Below, piece by piece: positions 1 through 8,817 of a DNA stretch of 64,000 nt. Location of the stretch: the IMG/VR virus record IMGVR_UViG_3300031951_000093, positions 1-64,000 of that record. The stretch is one strand, 5' to 3'. Position 1 is the first letter of the stretch. The number at the start of each line of letters is the position of its first letter. The notes beneath the pieces are model-generated. The model searched no databases. It was not told where the DNA came from and saw only the letters and a list, made by a program, of their open reading frames with translations. This DNA is from a virus. Made by a program: the position numbers and the translations under genes.

Positions 1-1
1 G

Positions 2-982
2 ATCAGTCAAAGCATTAACAGAAACAGGCTTTTGAGCAGAGAAAGCAGAAACAAAACCAACGCACAAATTCAGCAGCGCATTAGCGTGCTGGATGATGGA
101 TTAGTTGAGCCATGGAAAAGTGCGGTGCCTGAATACAAGCCTCCAGCGATAGCGCTATCTGGGGGAGTAAGTCAATTTTCGTTCTGTCTTTTTGTTGAAG
201 AAACTCTTTTTGATGGAATCAACTCAGGAACTCTTTTTAATGGAATCAACCGCTTTTCTGTTTTTTCAAAAAGATTCTCAAGCGTTTATCCTTCTGTGTT
301 TTATAATTTATGGTATCCTAATCCGATTGACCCAACTCAAGTAACATATCAATATGATTCGCAGATTGATTACATTAAAAATGTAAATATCACTCAATCA
401 CCAAAAGAAGCTTTTTTTTCTTTCGAGCTTGATTATACCGAGACTTCATACAGGGCTGGTAATCCATTGGAAATACCCGTTGATCCCTTGGCCGGCGGAA
501 TACTTCCCTCAGATGCGCCGCCTATTGCATCAGGATTTAATCTGTGGGTCATTATTGGGCTACATTCAAATAAAGAAAAAAGTTGTTTTGCGTATGAAAT
601 GGTTGACTTCTTGGATGGAGATTACTTCCTGGGCGATGTTTACCCAAACTTGTTTCTAGGCGAAGGCGATATTGATTCATGGATATTAGGACGCGATTTT
701 GGTTTTACGGCAAATCCGTCTAATCTTCCGCCAAAGCTGCAAGAGATTGAATCAACAGGAAGACGATATGTAAGGCGTCGATTTGAAGATGACCTTAGAA
801 GTTCTAGTGAAATATCTAAATTTTTTGAGATTACATCATTTCAGGCGTTATTTACACTTTCCGCTGGCCTTTATAGACGTAATTCTGCGCAAGATAAGTG
901 GATACTTGAGCCAAGGCTTAATAATTTTTACAGAAAATACACTTATTTTGTTACGACAAAAGACTATGGACCAATCATCTGA
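2..982 (+). CDS. putative virion protein, 5' end outside window
   Basis: The frame is open to the left edge of the window, so the gene may begin upstream. The first start codon inside the window is a TTG at 32, which gives 316 aa. I do not recognise the family. The protein is rich in Phe, Tyr and Asp with no membrane segment. It lies directly before the scaffold and capsid genes on the same strand, so a structural or assembly role is inferred from position only. Confidence 0.6.
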   Translation: MSQSINRNRLLSRESRNKTNAQIQQRISVLDDGLVEPWKSAVPEYKPPAIALSGGVSQFSFCLFVEETLFDGINSGTLFNGINRFSVFSKRFSSVYPSVFYNLWYPNPIDPTQVTYQYDSQIDYIKNVNITQSPKEAFFSFELDYTETSYRAGNPLEIPVDPLAGGILPSDAPPIASGFNLWVIIGLHSNKEKSCFAYEMVDFLDGDYFLGDVYPNLFLGEGDIDSWILGRDFGFTANPSNLPPKLQEIESTGRRYVRRRFEDDLRSSSEISKFFEITSFQALFTLSAGLYRRNSAQDKWILEPRLNNFYRKYTYFVTTKDYGPII

Positions 983-1109
983 TCAATTGCGCTCCGAGCA
1001 AGCGACCGAAATGTCTGCCTTGATTGCGCTTGCGAATCGAGCCAAGCTAAAAAAAAGAGAGGACGAAAACCGCATTATTGCCGAAGCAGTAAGGCAAGCC
1101 AAGCTATAG
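966..1109 (+). CDS. small hypothetical protein (47 aa)
   Basis: A 47-residue, charged, helix-prone protein rich in Ala, Lys, Arg and Glu. It overlaps the end of the preceding gene by 17 bases, which suggests translational coupling. Five bases after its stop comes a copy of the late motif. No family is recognised. Confidence 0.5.
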   Translation: MDQSSDQLRSEQATEMSALIALANRAKLKKREDENRIIAEAVRQAKL

Positions 1110-1113
1110 CAAT

Positions 1114-1125
1114 CGGGAAAAATAG
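1114..1125 (+). promoter_or_regulatory. late motif copy (CGGGAAAAATAG)
   Basis: This is a variant of the CGGGAAAACTA motif that recurs before virion genes. It lies between the 966 gene and the scaffold gene, 52 bases before the scaffold ATG, which is farther than the usual 30-35. Confidence 0.5.
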
Positions 1126-1165
1126 ATCTGCAACCTATACCGGCTGAGCGATTCACCGGTTTCCC

Positions 1166-1993
1166 ATGAAAAAATCTTGGCTCAACAAGCTCCCGTTTGC
1201 CGAGGATCTGCCTTTTTTCTCTGTTGACACGGATCAGGATGAACAATCGGACGGAGGAGGTGGCGATTCGGACAATGACGCCATTGATCCCGTTGAGACC
1301 GATGAAGACGATCAAGAGCTTGGCACTGAGGGCCAGAAGGCTCTTAAGCGCGAACGGCGAACGCGAAAGGAACGCGAACGTGAGTTAGCTCAACTCAAGG
1401 AACAGCTTAAAGCTGTTGCAGAAATCAATCCTGAATTATACAAACAAACACAACAGCGTGCGGACGAGCTTCAACGAGCACTTACCGAAAAGGAGCGTGA
1501 AACTGCAGAGGCAACAAAACGGATTCGCGAAAAGGCCGATCTTGAGGTTCGCACTGCAAGGCAAGCCGCCGAAGCTGCCAAGAGAGAGCGCACTGACCTG
1601 CTGACCAGATCTAAGGCGCAGGAAATTTTCCGACTCAACAAGGGCCTTGAGGAGGTTGATTCCGAGTTGGGCCTCACATCATTTGAGGCCTATTGGCGCG
1701 TGCATGGTCAACACCACTTCAGGTGGGATGACAAGATTAATGATCTTGTCGTCATTGATCGCGATGGAGATCCGATCACGGAAGATGGCAGGCCCGTTGA
1801 TCCGGTCAAGTGGCTCGACTCCGTAGCCGACAAGTCTCCTGTTGTCGCGCAGTATTTCAAATCCAAAGCCGGAGAAGGTAGCGGCGGAATTCAGGGGGCA
1901 CGCAATGTGCGCACTGTGACGACAAAGAGCGTGGAGGATTTGAAGAAAATCCGTCCGAGTGATTTGTTAGACATGCACTACAGCGGTCGATAA
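1166..1993 (+). CDS. capsid scaffolding protein
   Basis: The 275-aa product has an acidic N-terminus (about residues 20-55), then a long charged coiled coil (about 60-150) rich in Glu, Lys, Arg, Gln and Ala, and a shorter globular C-terminus ending in a basic tail. This build, immediately before the major capsid gene, is typical of head scaffolds that guide procapsid assembly and later leave the head. The assignment rests on composition and position, since scaffolds are poorly conserved. The gene is followed by a late-motif copy and a terminator hairpin. Confidence 0.75.
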   Translation: MKKSWLNKLPFAEDLPFFSVDTDQDEQSDGGGGDSDNDAIDPVETDEDDQELGTEGQKALKRERRTRKERERELAQLKEQLKAVAEINPELYKQTQQRADELQRALTEKERETAEATKRIREKADLEVRTARQAAEAAKRERTDLLTRSKAQEIFRLNKGLEEVDSELGLTSFEAYWRVHGQHHFRWDDKINDLVVIDRDGDPITEDGRPVDPVKWLDSVADKSPVVAQYFKSKAGEGSGGIQGARNVRTVTTKSVEDLKKIRPSDLLDMHYSGR

Positions 1994-2004
1994 TAACTAT
2001 TGAC

Positions 2005-2015
2005 CGGGAAAACTG
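2005..2015 (+). promoter_or_regulatory. late motif copy (CGGGAAAACTG)
   Basis: The motif lies just after the scaffold stop and abuts the terminator hairpin at 2015. The next start codon (capsid) is 152 bases away, the longest spacing of any copy, so the capsid mRNA would have a long leader containing the hairpin. Confidence 0.5.
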
Positions 2016-2054
2016 CGGATAGGTTAGGCGCGATGCCAAATCTATCCGCTTTTT
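2015..2054 (+). terminator. intrinsic terminator or leader hairpin before the capsid gene
   Basis: An 8-bp perfect stem, GCGGATAG with CTATCCGC, carries an inner GGC/GCC pairing in a long loop and is followed by five T. It lies between scaffold and capsid. Because a late motif sits directly in front of it, it could act as an attenuator or a 5' protecting hairpin for the capsid message. Confidence 0.6.
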
Positions 2055-2156
2055 GATGCGACATCAGAGAGCTTTTGTGATTGCAGTATTCAATGGCGCG
2101 ATGCCAGCGAAGATCGCAATTTTCGCAACTGGCAACCCTCTCGCTACTTGTAACCA

Positions 2157-3113
2157 ATGTCTTCCACTACTCTTTGGTCTCATTTTGAGGCCCGCGCTGA
2201 ACTTGGCGCTCCAGCGCTTGAGCTTGCTGCATTGCAAATCCTGCGCAATGGTCCATTGTCTGGTCTCATCCCATGGGTAGATATTCCTGGGATGACGTAT
2301 AACTTTGCGCTGCAAGATGAGCTGCCCAAGGTTAAGGCTCGCCTCTTTGATGAAGCAAGCGAGCGTGGACAGGGCAACACTGTGAAAGGTGCGCAAAATG
2401 TGCACATTTACAGCCATGATATTCGCACTGACTCCTCGAAGCTGGCACTGATGGGCCAAAGCACGCATAATCGACAGGTTGTGGCTGCTGTTCAGTCGTT
2501 GCGACTGGCCATTGAAAGCGACTTCTTGAACGGCAATGATGCCTTAAGTGGTGGTCGCGAAATGGATGGGATTCGGAAGCAAATTCCGAGTTCTCAACAG
2601 CTCGTCAATGCTAGCGGTGGCGCTGGTCTTAAGCTCAGCAAGTTGGATGAATTGATCGCCGAAGTAGACGGTCCCAATGATGAGAAGGTACTCATCCTTC
2701 CCAAAAAATTGAAGACCAAATTCGGCGCCGCAGTTCGCAACATTGGCGTAAGCGGTTTGTACATTCAGGGTATTGATCAGCTTGGCCGATCTGCTCAAAT
2801 GTATGACGGCGTGCCATTGATTGAGACTGATGTGCGGGATGACAACCTGCCGATTCAGCCCTTCACTGAATCTAACAGTACGACCACAATTTATTGTGTT
2901 CGGATGGGCGAAGGTTTCACTAGCGGCATTCAGGGGCCTGTCTACAGCGAAAGCGGCGAGCTTACTACTGGGCTGGTGATTTACGACCTTCCAGAGTCGT
3001 TTAATACCGCAACTCGCGCTACTCGCTTTACGTGGCACTGTGGCGCTGTTGTTGAGGATCCCAACTCGATTGCTTCCTTGTCTGGTATCACATTGGCGGA
3101 TATTACCGCCTGA
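2157..3113 (+). CDS. major capsid protein
   Basis: The 318-aa protein follows the scaffold and precedes a probable decoration protein, the usual head-gene order. It has the mix expected of an HK97-fold capsid subunit: a helix-rich N-terminal third and a domain near residues 180-240 with repeated short strands. It has no signal peptide or membrane segment. The ATG at 2157 gives the natural N-terminus. The 100-base leader between the hairpin at 2054 and the start contains no gene. Confidence 0.8.
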   Translation: MSSTTLWSHFEARAELGAPALELAALQILRNGPLSGLIPWVDIPGMTYNFALQDELPKVKARLFDEASERGQGNTVKGAQNVHIYSHDIRTDSSKLALMGQSTHNRQVVAAVQSLRLAIESDFLNGNDALSGGREMDGIRKQIPSSQQLVNASGGAGLKLSKLDELIAEVDGPNDEKVLILPKKLKTKFGAAVRNIGVSGLYIQGIDQLGRSAQMYDGVPLIETDVRDDNLPIQPFTESNSTTTIYCVRMGEGFTSGIQGPVYSESGELTTGLVIYDLPESFNTATRATRFTWHCGAVVEDPNSIASLSGITLADITA

Positions 3114-3147
3114 TTGTGATCGTTAAACCACCCTATCCGAGGTAACT

Positions 3148-3642
3148 ATGTCCCGCCCTACCGGCATCTTTCTTCAAAGGCCTTACCTTCGCAGCCGTGA
3201 AAACATTCTGTTTGGGGCTGTTCGTGATGGCGAAGGTGTTGCAGCCGAAACTCGCACTGGCGCCGCGCGCTTGCTGCAAGACAAGCTCAATGGCCAGCCT
3301 AACGCGCTCATCGTGGCTGTCGGTGCGTTGTCTAACGCATCTGGCGGATACTTCATCGAGGTGGCGCATGTTCCGATCGGTGGAGTGCTCGCTGATGCCA
3401 ACCCTTCTGGGTATGTGCGCATCGGAAGCATTTCATTTGCCGGAACAAATCCATCTGAAGCAAGCTTCAACAAGGTTTCTCTGGAGGCTGCTGTGAAAGC
3501 CGCAGCGTCTCCTGCGCTAACCGTTGATCCTCGTGTTGTGGCCATCCGCCTTGTGGCCGGCACTGGCACGGGTGAGGGAGGCAATGGCCTTGCTGTTCCC
3601 GCTAACACCACTGGAGCCATGATTCACTATCAACCCGTTTGA
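3148..3642 (+). CDS. putative head decoration protein
   Basis: The 164-aa product is rich in Ala, Gly, Val and Thr and is probably beta-rich. It lies 34 bases after the capsid gene and is followed by a strong terminator, so the pair form the end of a head transcript. Decoration proteins often occupy this position and have such a composition. No specific family is recognised. Confidence 0.5.
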   Translation: MSRPTGIFLQRPYLRSRENILFGAVRDGEGVAAETRTGAARLLQDKLNGQPNALIVAVGALSNASGGYFIEVAHVPIGGVLADANPSGYVRIGSISFAGTNPSEASFNKVSLEAAVKAAASPALTVDPRVVAIRLVAGTGTGEGGNGLAVPANTTGAMIHYQPV

Positions 3643-3666
3643 TATTGAACCGTCAACCGCTACAAT

Positions 3667-3690
3667 GGGAGGAGAAATCCTCCCTTTTTT
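3667..3690 (+). terminator. intrinsic terminator after the capsid operon
   Basis: The stem GGGAGGA/TCCTCCC closes a four-base loop and is followed by six T. It ends the capsid and decoration transcript. Confidence 0.85.
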
Positions 3691-3710
3691 AGTATTTCTC
3701 ACCGCCAATC

Positions 3711-3941
3711 ATGACTCAATCATTTGCGTTCAATCCTCATGCTAGCCAAGAAGCTAACGAAAATTTTGTTAGGTTTTTGCACCAACAAAATGAGCAAGAT
3801 GCACCTATTGAAGAGGAGAAAGAAGCAGAATCCAAGCCCGTGATCAATCTAAAGCCCAAACGCCAACGCGCTCGAAGCGATGAAGGTAAGTTTGCCGCTG
3901 ATAATCCAGAAACACCACAAGATGAAGCATGGCAAGAATAA
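3711..3941 (+). CDS. small phage protein with an RSDEGKFA motif
   Basis: The 76-aa hydrophilic protein has an acidic middle, then a basic patch and the motif RSDEGKFAADNP near residues 56-67, followed by an acidic end. Related R-D-x-x-G-x-F-A segments occur in many phage head-associated proteins and in three basic proteins of this window (53955, 60983, 61901). A role in head assembly or packaging of proteins into the head is inference. Confidence 0.6.
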   Translation: MTQSFAFNPHASQEANENFVRFLHQQNEQDAPIEEEKEAESKPVINLKPKRQRARSDEGKFAADNPETPQDEAWQE

Positions 3942-3943
3942 TA

Positions 3944-3954
3944 CGGGAAAACTA
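3944..3954 (+). promoter_or_regulatory. late motif copy (CGGGAAAACTA)
   Basis: A perfect copy lying 30 bases before the ATG at 3974, directly after the previous stop codon. Confidence 0.6.
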
Positions 3955-3973
3955 GATCAACAAGTGTAACGCC

Positions 3974-4330
3974 ATGGCTTGGGTTACAACAACTTGGCAG
4001 ATGGAGCAGGGCATAGATGCCTTGTTGCCGCTTCGTTTTTGGCAAGATACTGCCGAGACTCAGCCATGGCCTTTTATTGATTGGGATATAAATGCAACCG
4101 TAAGTGATACAAGAGGGCGTAATGTGTGGCCGGTCACAATAAGAGCAACCCCATCAAGTGGTGTGCTAGACTTAATCTTTCCTGAAGCTTTAGTTAATGC
4201 GCTTAAAACTAGCAGGACTTATCGTTTTGATTGCGGCGGTTGGCCACCCGGATCCACCGCCGCCGATGACCACACCATTGCAACAGGCCCGGTCGTCGTG
4301 GCCCTACGCACCAGCAGGAGGGACCCATGA
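3974..4330 (+). CDS. putative tail or baseplate protein
   Basis: The 118-aa protein resembles small beta-sandwich phage proteins: it is rich in Trp, Thr and Pro, with alternating hydrophobic strands and no membrane segment. It overlaps the tail-fibre gene by four bases (ATGA), so the two are translationally coupled. No Shine-Dalgarno sequence is visible before its start, as with most genes behind a late motif. A tail-tip or baseplate role is inferred from the neighbours. Confidence 0.5.
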   Translation: MAWVTTTWQMEQGIDALLPLRFWQDTAETQPWPFIDWDINATVSDTRGRNVWPVTIRATPSSGVLDLIFPEALVNALKTSRTYRFDCGGWPPGSTAADDHTIATGPVVVALRTSRRDP

Positions 4331-6357
4331 GCTGCCCGGCGGTGGTGAATGTTGCGATCCCCGGCCCGCCTGGGGTGGGACTGCCATCGGGAGTTGGGAT
4401 GGCAGAATATGCGGTTGTAAAGGATGGCAATACGCCTTATCTGTATAAATTAGTCGAACTAGAACAAGTAGGCCTTCCTCAAGCGCTTGGCATCGCAGCA
4501 TCGCCTACATTTGCTGGGCTAACGCTATCTGGCTTTGCCTCTGGTGCGGTTGGTATTGTAACATCTGGCACCAACGGTCAACTTGCTAGAGTATCTATTG
4601 GCGCTGGATTATCTATTGTAAATGGTGTGCTAGTTGCATCTGGAAGCGCAGGCACTAATCTGTCTTACGATCCGTCTACGCGGCTACTTTCGAGTAGCAC
4701 GGGTGATGATGTAACCTTGCCGCTGGCAACAACTTTGGCGGCTGGATTGCAATCCAGCGCTGACAAGATCAAGCTTGATTCTATAACAGTAGATACAGCA
4801 ACAAAAACTATTGAGCGCGTTAGAAATACAACCGGGGTTGAAATACCAAAAGGCGCTGTTGTTAGAATTCCATCGCCTGGCTCATCTGGAACTACGCTGC
4901 TAGTCGCGCTAGCCGATGCGTCAGACGAGTTAACAGCGGCCAACACCTATGGAATTGCTCAGGCTGCAATTCCCCATAATTCAGATGGTATCGTGCAAAC
5001 GTCAGGCACGCTCAGTGGAGTTAACACTGATCACCTTGTAGAGGGTGAGCTTGTATTTTTGTCTGAAGTTGCAGGACAAACAACTAGCACAAGACCAACA
5101 CAGCCTGCGCATGGCGTTATTCTTGGATGGTGCATTAAAAAAGGACCGGGAACAAGCGGCATTCTTGCTATAAAGGTTGCTAATGGCCCGGAGTTGTACG
5201 AACTTCATGATGTATTGATTGCCGGCAATCCGCCTGCCGTAGGCGCTCCTAGGCCAGTGCTAGCGCGTCATTCAGACGGCTTATGGCGCAATACACTGAT
5301 CACGCCTGCTGATATTGGCGCTGCTGCAGTTGCCTCCACAGGATCATATAACGATCTAACGAACAAGCCTGATTTAAGCATCAAAGCCGATCTAGTTGGC
5401 GGAGTCATTCCCACTGCTCAGATCCCTGCGATTGCAATTAGCGATTACCTGGGAGCCGTTAATAGTCAGGCCGCAATGCTGGCGCTAACCGGTCAGCGTG
5501 GCGACTGGTGTCTACGCACTGATACCGGCAATGTTGGTCAGTGGATTTTAAGTGGTGATAATGCTTCGATCTTGGGAAATTGGGTTCAAATTCCCGTACC
5601 TATTGTACCTGTTCAAAGTGTAAATGGGCAGACTGGAATCATTGTTTTATCTGCGGCTGATGTTGGAGGCGTTTCCAGCACGGATGCACGCCTGTCGGAC
5701 TCTAGGGAGTGGTCCGCAGAGACGGTGGGCCAGGCCGAGGCTGAGGCTCGATCGGCCACCACTCGCCGGGCTTGGACCGCTCAGCGCGTTGGCCAGGCCA
5801 TTGCGGCATGGTGGACTGCTACCACCACCACCATTGGGCGGGCGGTGGCAACAGCAGCAAGCCAAGCCGATGCTCGGAATGCGATCGGCGCGGGGACCGG
5901 GAATTCCAACCTGGCGCTTGGCACCAGTGCACCACTAGGCCTAGCAGCAACGGCGGCGGTTGGCTCGTCTGAATTCGCTGCGCCGATTGATCACCAGCAT
6001 CAGCGAGACGCGACAACTCTTATCATTCCTTTGACTTACGGTATAGCGCCAACAGGAAACTCTAGCGCACTTATTCTACCTTTTACACTTCCATTTTCTT
6101 ACAATATCATCAGCGCTGCCTTAACGTGTGAGGCGGCTGCAACCACAAACCCAATCATTGTTAATGTAACTCTTGATAATGTGACCATATTTAGCACAAA
6201 GCCGCAGATCAATGTTGGTGGAACATCGACTGGAAACAGCCCTGTTCTATCAATAACATCCGGAACATTGGCAAACGTCTTGCGGATCTACATAGATCAA
6301 GCAAGTGGCGGCGGAACTTATCTGCAGTTGCATTTTACCTTCAGGAGGACTTCTTGA
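4327..6357 (+). CDS. tail fibre or tail spike-like protein
   Basis: At 676 aa this is the largest protein of the first region. It has a collagen-like start (IPGPPGVG), then low-complexity stretches rich in Gly, Ala, Ser, Thr and Val typical of fibre shafts. Repeats such as LSAADVGGVSS and a late GSSEFAAPIDHQHQRD segment are common in phage fibres. The last 120 residues are a predicted beta-rich tip, probably the receptor-binding part. The stretch coding residues about 450-530 is more GC-rich than its surroundings, which suggests recombination among fibre genes. Confidence 0.75.
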   Translation: MSCPAVVNVAIPGPPGVGLPSGVGMAEYAVVKDGNTPYLYKLVELEQVGLPQALGIAASPTFAGLTLSGFASGAVGIVTSGTNGQLARVSIGAGLSIVNGVLVASGSAGTNLSYDPSTRLLSSSTGDDVTLPLATTLAAGLQSSADKIKLDSITVDTATKTIERVRNTTGVEIPKGAVVRIPSPGSSGTTLLVALADASDELTAANTYGIAQAAIPHNSDGIVQTSGTLSGVNTDHLVEGELVFLSEVAGQTTSTRPTQPAHGVILGWCIKKGPGTSGILAIKVANGPELYELHDVLIAGNPPAVGAPRPVLARHSDGLWRNTLITPADIGAAAVASTGSYNDLTNKPDLSIKADLVGGVIPTAQIPAIAISDYLGAVNSQAAMLALTGQRGDWCLRTDTGNVGQWILSGDNASILGNWVQIPVPIVPVQSVNGQTGIIVLSAADVGGVSSTDARLSDSREWSAETVGQAEAEARSATTRRAWTAQRVGQAIAAWWTATTTTIGRAVATAASQADARNAIGAGTGNSNLALGTSAPLGLAATAAVGSSEFAAPIDHQHQRDATTLIIPLTYGIAPTGNSSALILPFTLPFSYNIISAALTCEAAATTNPIIVNVTLDNVTIFSTKPQINVGGTSTGNSPVLSITSGTLANVLRIYIDQASGGGTYLQLHFTFRRTS

Positions 6358-6358
6358 G

Positions 6359-6865
6359 ATGGGCCAATTTATTATCGCCAACATTGAAACCCGCCAGGTC
6401 AAGCCCTGGCCCCGACTGGAGGGAGAGCCAATCGAAGGCCTTGTGCAACCTCCGTGGTACGAGCTGGAAGTGATCCAACAGCCCGTTCCCCCGCTTGCCG
6501 TGGGGGAGACTGCTGTGGCCACCGAAACGCTGGACTTCGAGAATGGCCAGCTGATCCACGGCTGGCAGATTGAGCAACTCCCGACGAATTATCAGGGGTT
6601 CTATGATGATCTTATTATAAGTCAAGCATATAGAAATGTTACAAACACGCCAAACAAATCAGGAGACTTGTCTTATGCAGCTTTGACCTTCTTAGCTGCG
6701 TTAAACGAGAACAAAAGTGGCAGGGAGAACGTAGAATCATTTCAAGCCGCCATCTGGTTGCTATTTAGCCATATTGCTCTTTCCGCTGAAGACATAACTG
6801 AGCTTCAGGGCCTGATGGTTCAACACAGGCTGGCCGACCTTTATACGCTAGAACCGCCGCAATGA
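6359..6865 (+). CDS. hypothetical protein after tail fibre, possible fibre assembly factor
   Basis: The 168-aa protein has a beta-rich N-terminal half with many Pro and Glu and a helical C-terminal half. The start at 6359 follows the fibre stop by one base and the stop overlaps the next start (ATGA). Proteins directly behind a fibre gene are often fibre chaperones or accessory fibre proteins; that is inference from position. Confidence 0.5.
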   Translation: MGQFIIANIETRQVKPWPRLEGEPIEGLVQPPWYELEVIQQPVPPLAVGETAVATETLDFENGQLIHGWQIEQLPTNYQGFYDDLIISQAYRNVTNTPNKSGDLSYAALTFLAALNENKSGRENVESFQAAIWLLFSHIALSAEDITELQGLMVQHRLADLYTLEPPQ

Positions 6866-7734
6866 GTGTTATTTTCCTCGCAAGAAATCCGGCAAGCTTT
6901 GTGCTTTATAGCGGCCCGGTACAGGATTACATTGATCGGGTTATTGCCGCCGACGTTGCGGCCGGAAATAATCTAGGGCTGGAGACTGCAGTAAGAGATG
7001 CTTATTCAAACTTCATCACCAGTTGCATCGACAATGGATCCTTGGGCACCAGTGGCGGAGTGCTCAGCCAGGCTAATAGCATCATTAAGGCCGCTCCGAT
7101 CATGATGGGCGCACGCACAATCAGCGGCGCGATGGTGCCGCTTGTTGGTCCAACTCCGACACGAGGGGGAACAGCGGGAGGATGGGTCTACGACCGGAAG
7201 CTGGGCCTGCGAGGTAACGGAACAAACAATTTTCTTGATACACAGAGAGCAGGTAATGCGGACCCACAAAATAGCAAACATGTATCTTGTTATGTCACTT
7301 CTCCGGCAACTGGAAACACAACGCAAGTTTTTATAGGGGACATTTCAAGCACAGTGGAAGGCGCAAGTCTTATTTACAAAATCGGAGCCCTTGACGGCGG
7401 AAACGAAAATATAGCCATGATGGCTAACAGCCCTTTTCCCGCAATAACTAGCGCCCCCTCTGCCGCGTTTGGGACCGGTTTTCTTGGCATCAGCCGCAGC
7501 GGCGCCAACAACGCAAACGGTATTATTTATGGCGTTACCAGCGCTACAACATCAACACCATCATCAGCACCAACAGCAAGTAACATTGCAGTTTTTGCTA
7601 GAACCGTTACAGCTCCTGCAAGATTCTGCAATGCAACGATTAACTTTTATTCAATCGGCACCAATATAAACTTGACGCTATTAAATGCAAGTCTTGCAAC
7701 GTTGACCGCCCAAATCGCGGCAGCCATTCCCTGA
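6862..7734 (+). CDS. tail-associated protein
   Basis: The 290-aa protein has a short helical N-terminus with the segment YIDRVIAADVAAGN, then a Gly, Ser, Thr and Asn-rich beta domain that starts with a GARTISGAMVPLVG segment and contains a GLRGNG motif. I recall this arrangement from uncharacterised phage tail proteins, possibly carbohydrate-binding. It is the last gene of the fibre operon. Confidence 0.55.
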   Translation: MSVIFLARNPASFVLYSGPVQDYIDRVIAADVAAGNNLGLETAVRDAYSNFITSCIDNGSLGTSGGVLSQANSIIKAAPIMMGARTISGAMVPLVGPTPTRGGTAGGWVYDRKLGLRGNGTNNFLDTQRAGNADPQNSKHVSCYVTSPATGNTTQVFIGDISSTVEGASLIYKIGALDGGNENIAMMANSPFPAITSAPSAAFGTGFLGISRSGANNANGIIYGVTSATTSTPSSAPTASNIAVFARTVTAPARFCNATINFYSIGTNINLTLLNASLATLTAQIAAAIP

Positions 7735-7811
7735 CGGTGCCACCATGGAATCTACTAAACACATCACATCATTACCCAAGCAAATATAGCACACCACCAT
7801 TGAGTCAACCA

Positions 7812-7822
7812 CGGGAAAACTA
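7812..7822 (+). promoter_or_regulatory. late motif copy (CGGGAAAACTA)
   Basis: A perfect copy lying 30 bases before the ATG at 7842, the same spacing as at 3944. Confidence 0.6.
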
Positions 7823-7841
7823 AGGTAACACAGCCAGCGCT

Positions 7842-8105
7842 ATGGCACCCGCGCCACAACAAGAGAATCAACTATGGCGCTTCATGAATCAGCCGCTAAC
7901 GGCTGGTATAATACTGTTTCTTTTGAGTGTAATTTGCGCTGGATTGGTTAAAATTTCTAGCCAGTTAAATGAGCTAAGCGATAACCAAAGATTAGGGCTA
8001 ATTGAAATCGGTGCACTAAAGCAAAGAGTTGATAGACTAGAGGCTAATGATAGGAGGCAAGAAAATGATATTGTACTGCTTAAATATCAAGTAAACACAA
8101 AATGA
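7842..8105 (+). CDS. small membrane protein with coiled coil, possible lysis protein
   Basis: The 87-aa protein has a short hydrophilic N-terminus, one membrane segment (about residues 19-38) and then a charged coiled coil to the end. This build fits a spanin or holin-associated protein. It is coupled by an ATGA overlap to another small membrane protein, and the pair stands at the end of the late operon with its own late motif, where lysis genes commonly lie. No endolysin is seen nearby, so lysis is a tentative role. Confidence 0.5.
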   Translation: MAPAPQQENQLWRFMNQPLTAGIILFLLSVICAGLVKISSQLNELSDNQRLGLIEIGALKQRVDRLEANDRRQENDIVLLKYQVNTK

Positions 8106-8293
8106 ATAAAACACAAATTCAACTTTCCCTATGTGCTTGCGTATTGCTAAGCGCCGTAGGTGGATTTGGTAGTGTTTTTTGTGGCAACCAGCAATGTGTA
8201 GAGGCATGGAGGACTAGCGCGACAGGTGCATTGTCCGCTGCTGGGACACTTGCGACCTACCTGGCCAATCCCCCTGGCGAAGGTGATGACTAA
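8102..8293 (+). CDS. small membrane protein, possible holin
   Basis: The 63-aa protein has a hydrophobic N-terminal segment (about residues 8-26), two Cys flanking a short loop, and a second moderately hydrophobic stretch (about 40-55) rich in Ala and Gly. Size and topology fit a small holin. It could also be a lipoprotein-like spanin partner, although no proper lipobox is visible. Its stop meets the convergent gene at 8290. Confidence 0.45.
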   Translation: MNKTQIQLSLCACVLLSAVGGFGSVFCGNQQCVEAWRTSATGALSAAGTLATYLANPPGEGDD

Positions 8294-8763
8294 GGGCGAT
8301 CAATCACGACATAAGGGTGATTAATCACAATATAGGTTCTACCCTTAAAGTTCGGTCTTTCAAGATATTTTTGACTTGTTAATCTTTTAAGATGATCAGA
8401 CGCAGTGTCGCTAATTCTTTGATTAAAGCTAAAGCCCAAAACATATTTAAGATAATTTTTAACATCAATAAACTTAAATTCACCGCCTACAGGAATTTGG
8501 TTTATATAATCACAAACATGATCATACACTTTACGAGACGTAACGCTAAGAGGTATAACACCTTGAATTGAATCAGCATTTGACTTGGTTAATGACTTAG
8601 ATCGTTCCTGCGGAATAGAAGATTTTATTACTGCAGGCTTTTCTTGTTCAAGCGATTCGATCGCAATCTCGATATACGGAATTGCTTCTGCACTTTTATG
8701 GTCTTGAATGCGATCAAGTGCTTTTTGCAAAAGATCTGCAACAGAGTAATTCAGCGTAATCAT
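8290..8763 (-). CDS. hypothetical protein with winged-helix-like C-terminus
   Basis: The 157-aa protein has an N-terminal helical part and a C-terminal part (about residues 75-157) whose helix, helix, beta-hairpin pattern around SDHLKRLTSQKYLER resembles a winged helix. It is the last gene of the minus-strand recombination operon. The start at 8763 was chosen as the first ATG; a longer frame with an alternative start exists. DNA binding is an inference. Confidence 0.5.
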   Translation of the reverse strand: MITLNYSVADLLQKALDRIQDHKSAEAIPYIEIAIESLEQEKPAVIKSSIPQERSKSLTKSNADSIQGVIPLSVTSRKVYDHVCDYINQIPVGGEFKFIDVKNYLKYVLGFSFNQRISDTASDHLKRLTSQKYLERPNFKGRTYIVINHPYVVIDRP

Positions 8764-8817
8764 GGGAGGTGATGAATGAAGAACAGAGCAATGCTTGTAG
8801 TGGCAAAAACTAAGCAA

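Noticed and set aside
2064-3038. Long minus-strand frames across the capsid gene
   Set aside because: They are shadows of the capsid frame without start signals or protein-like composition.
5624-5972. GC-rich alternative frames within the tail-fibre gene
   Set aside because: They arise from the GC-rich shaft sequence; the fibre frame is continuous and explains the region.
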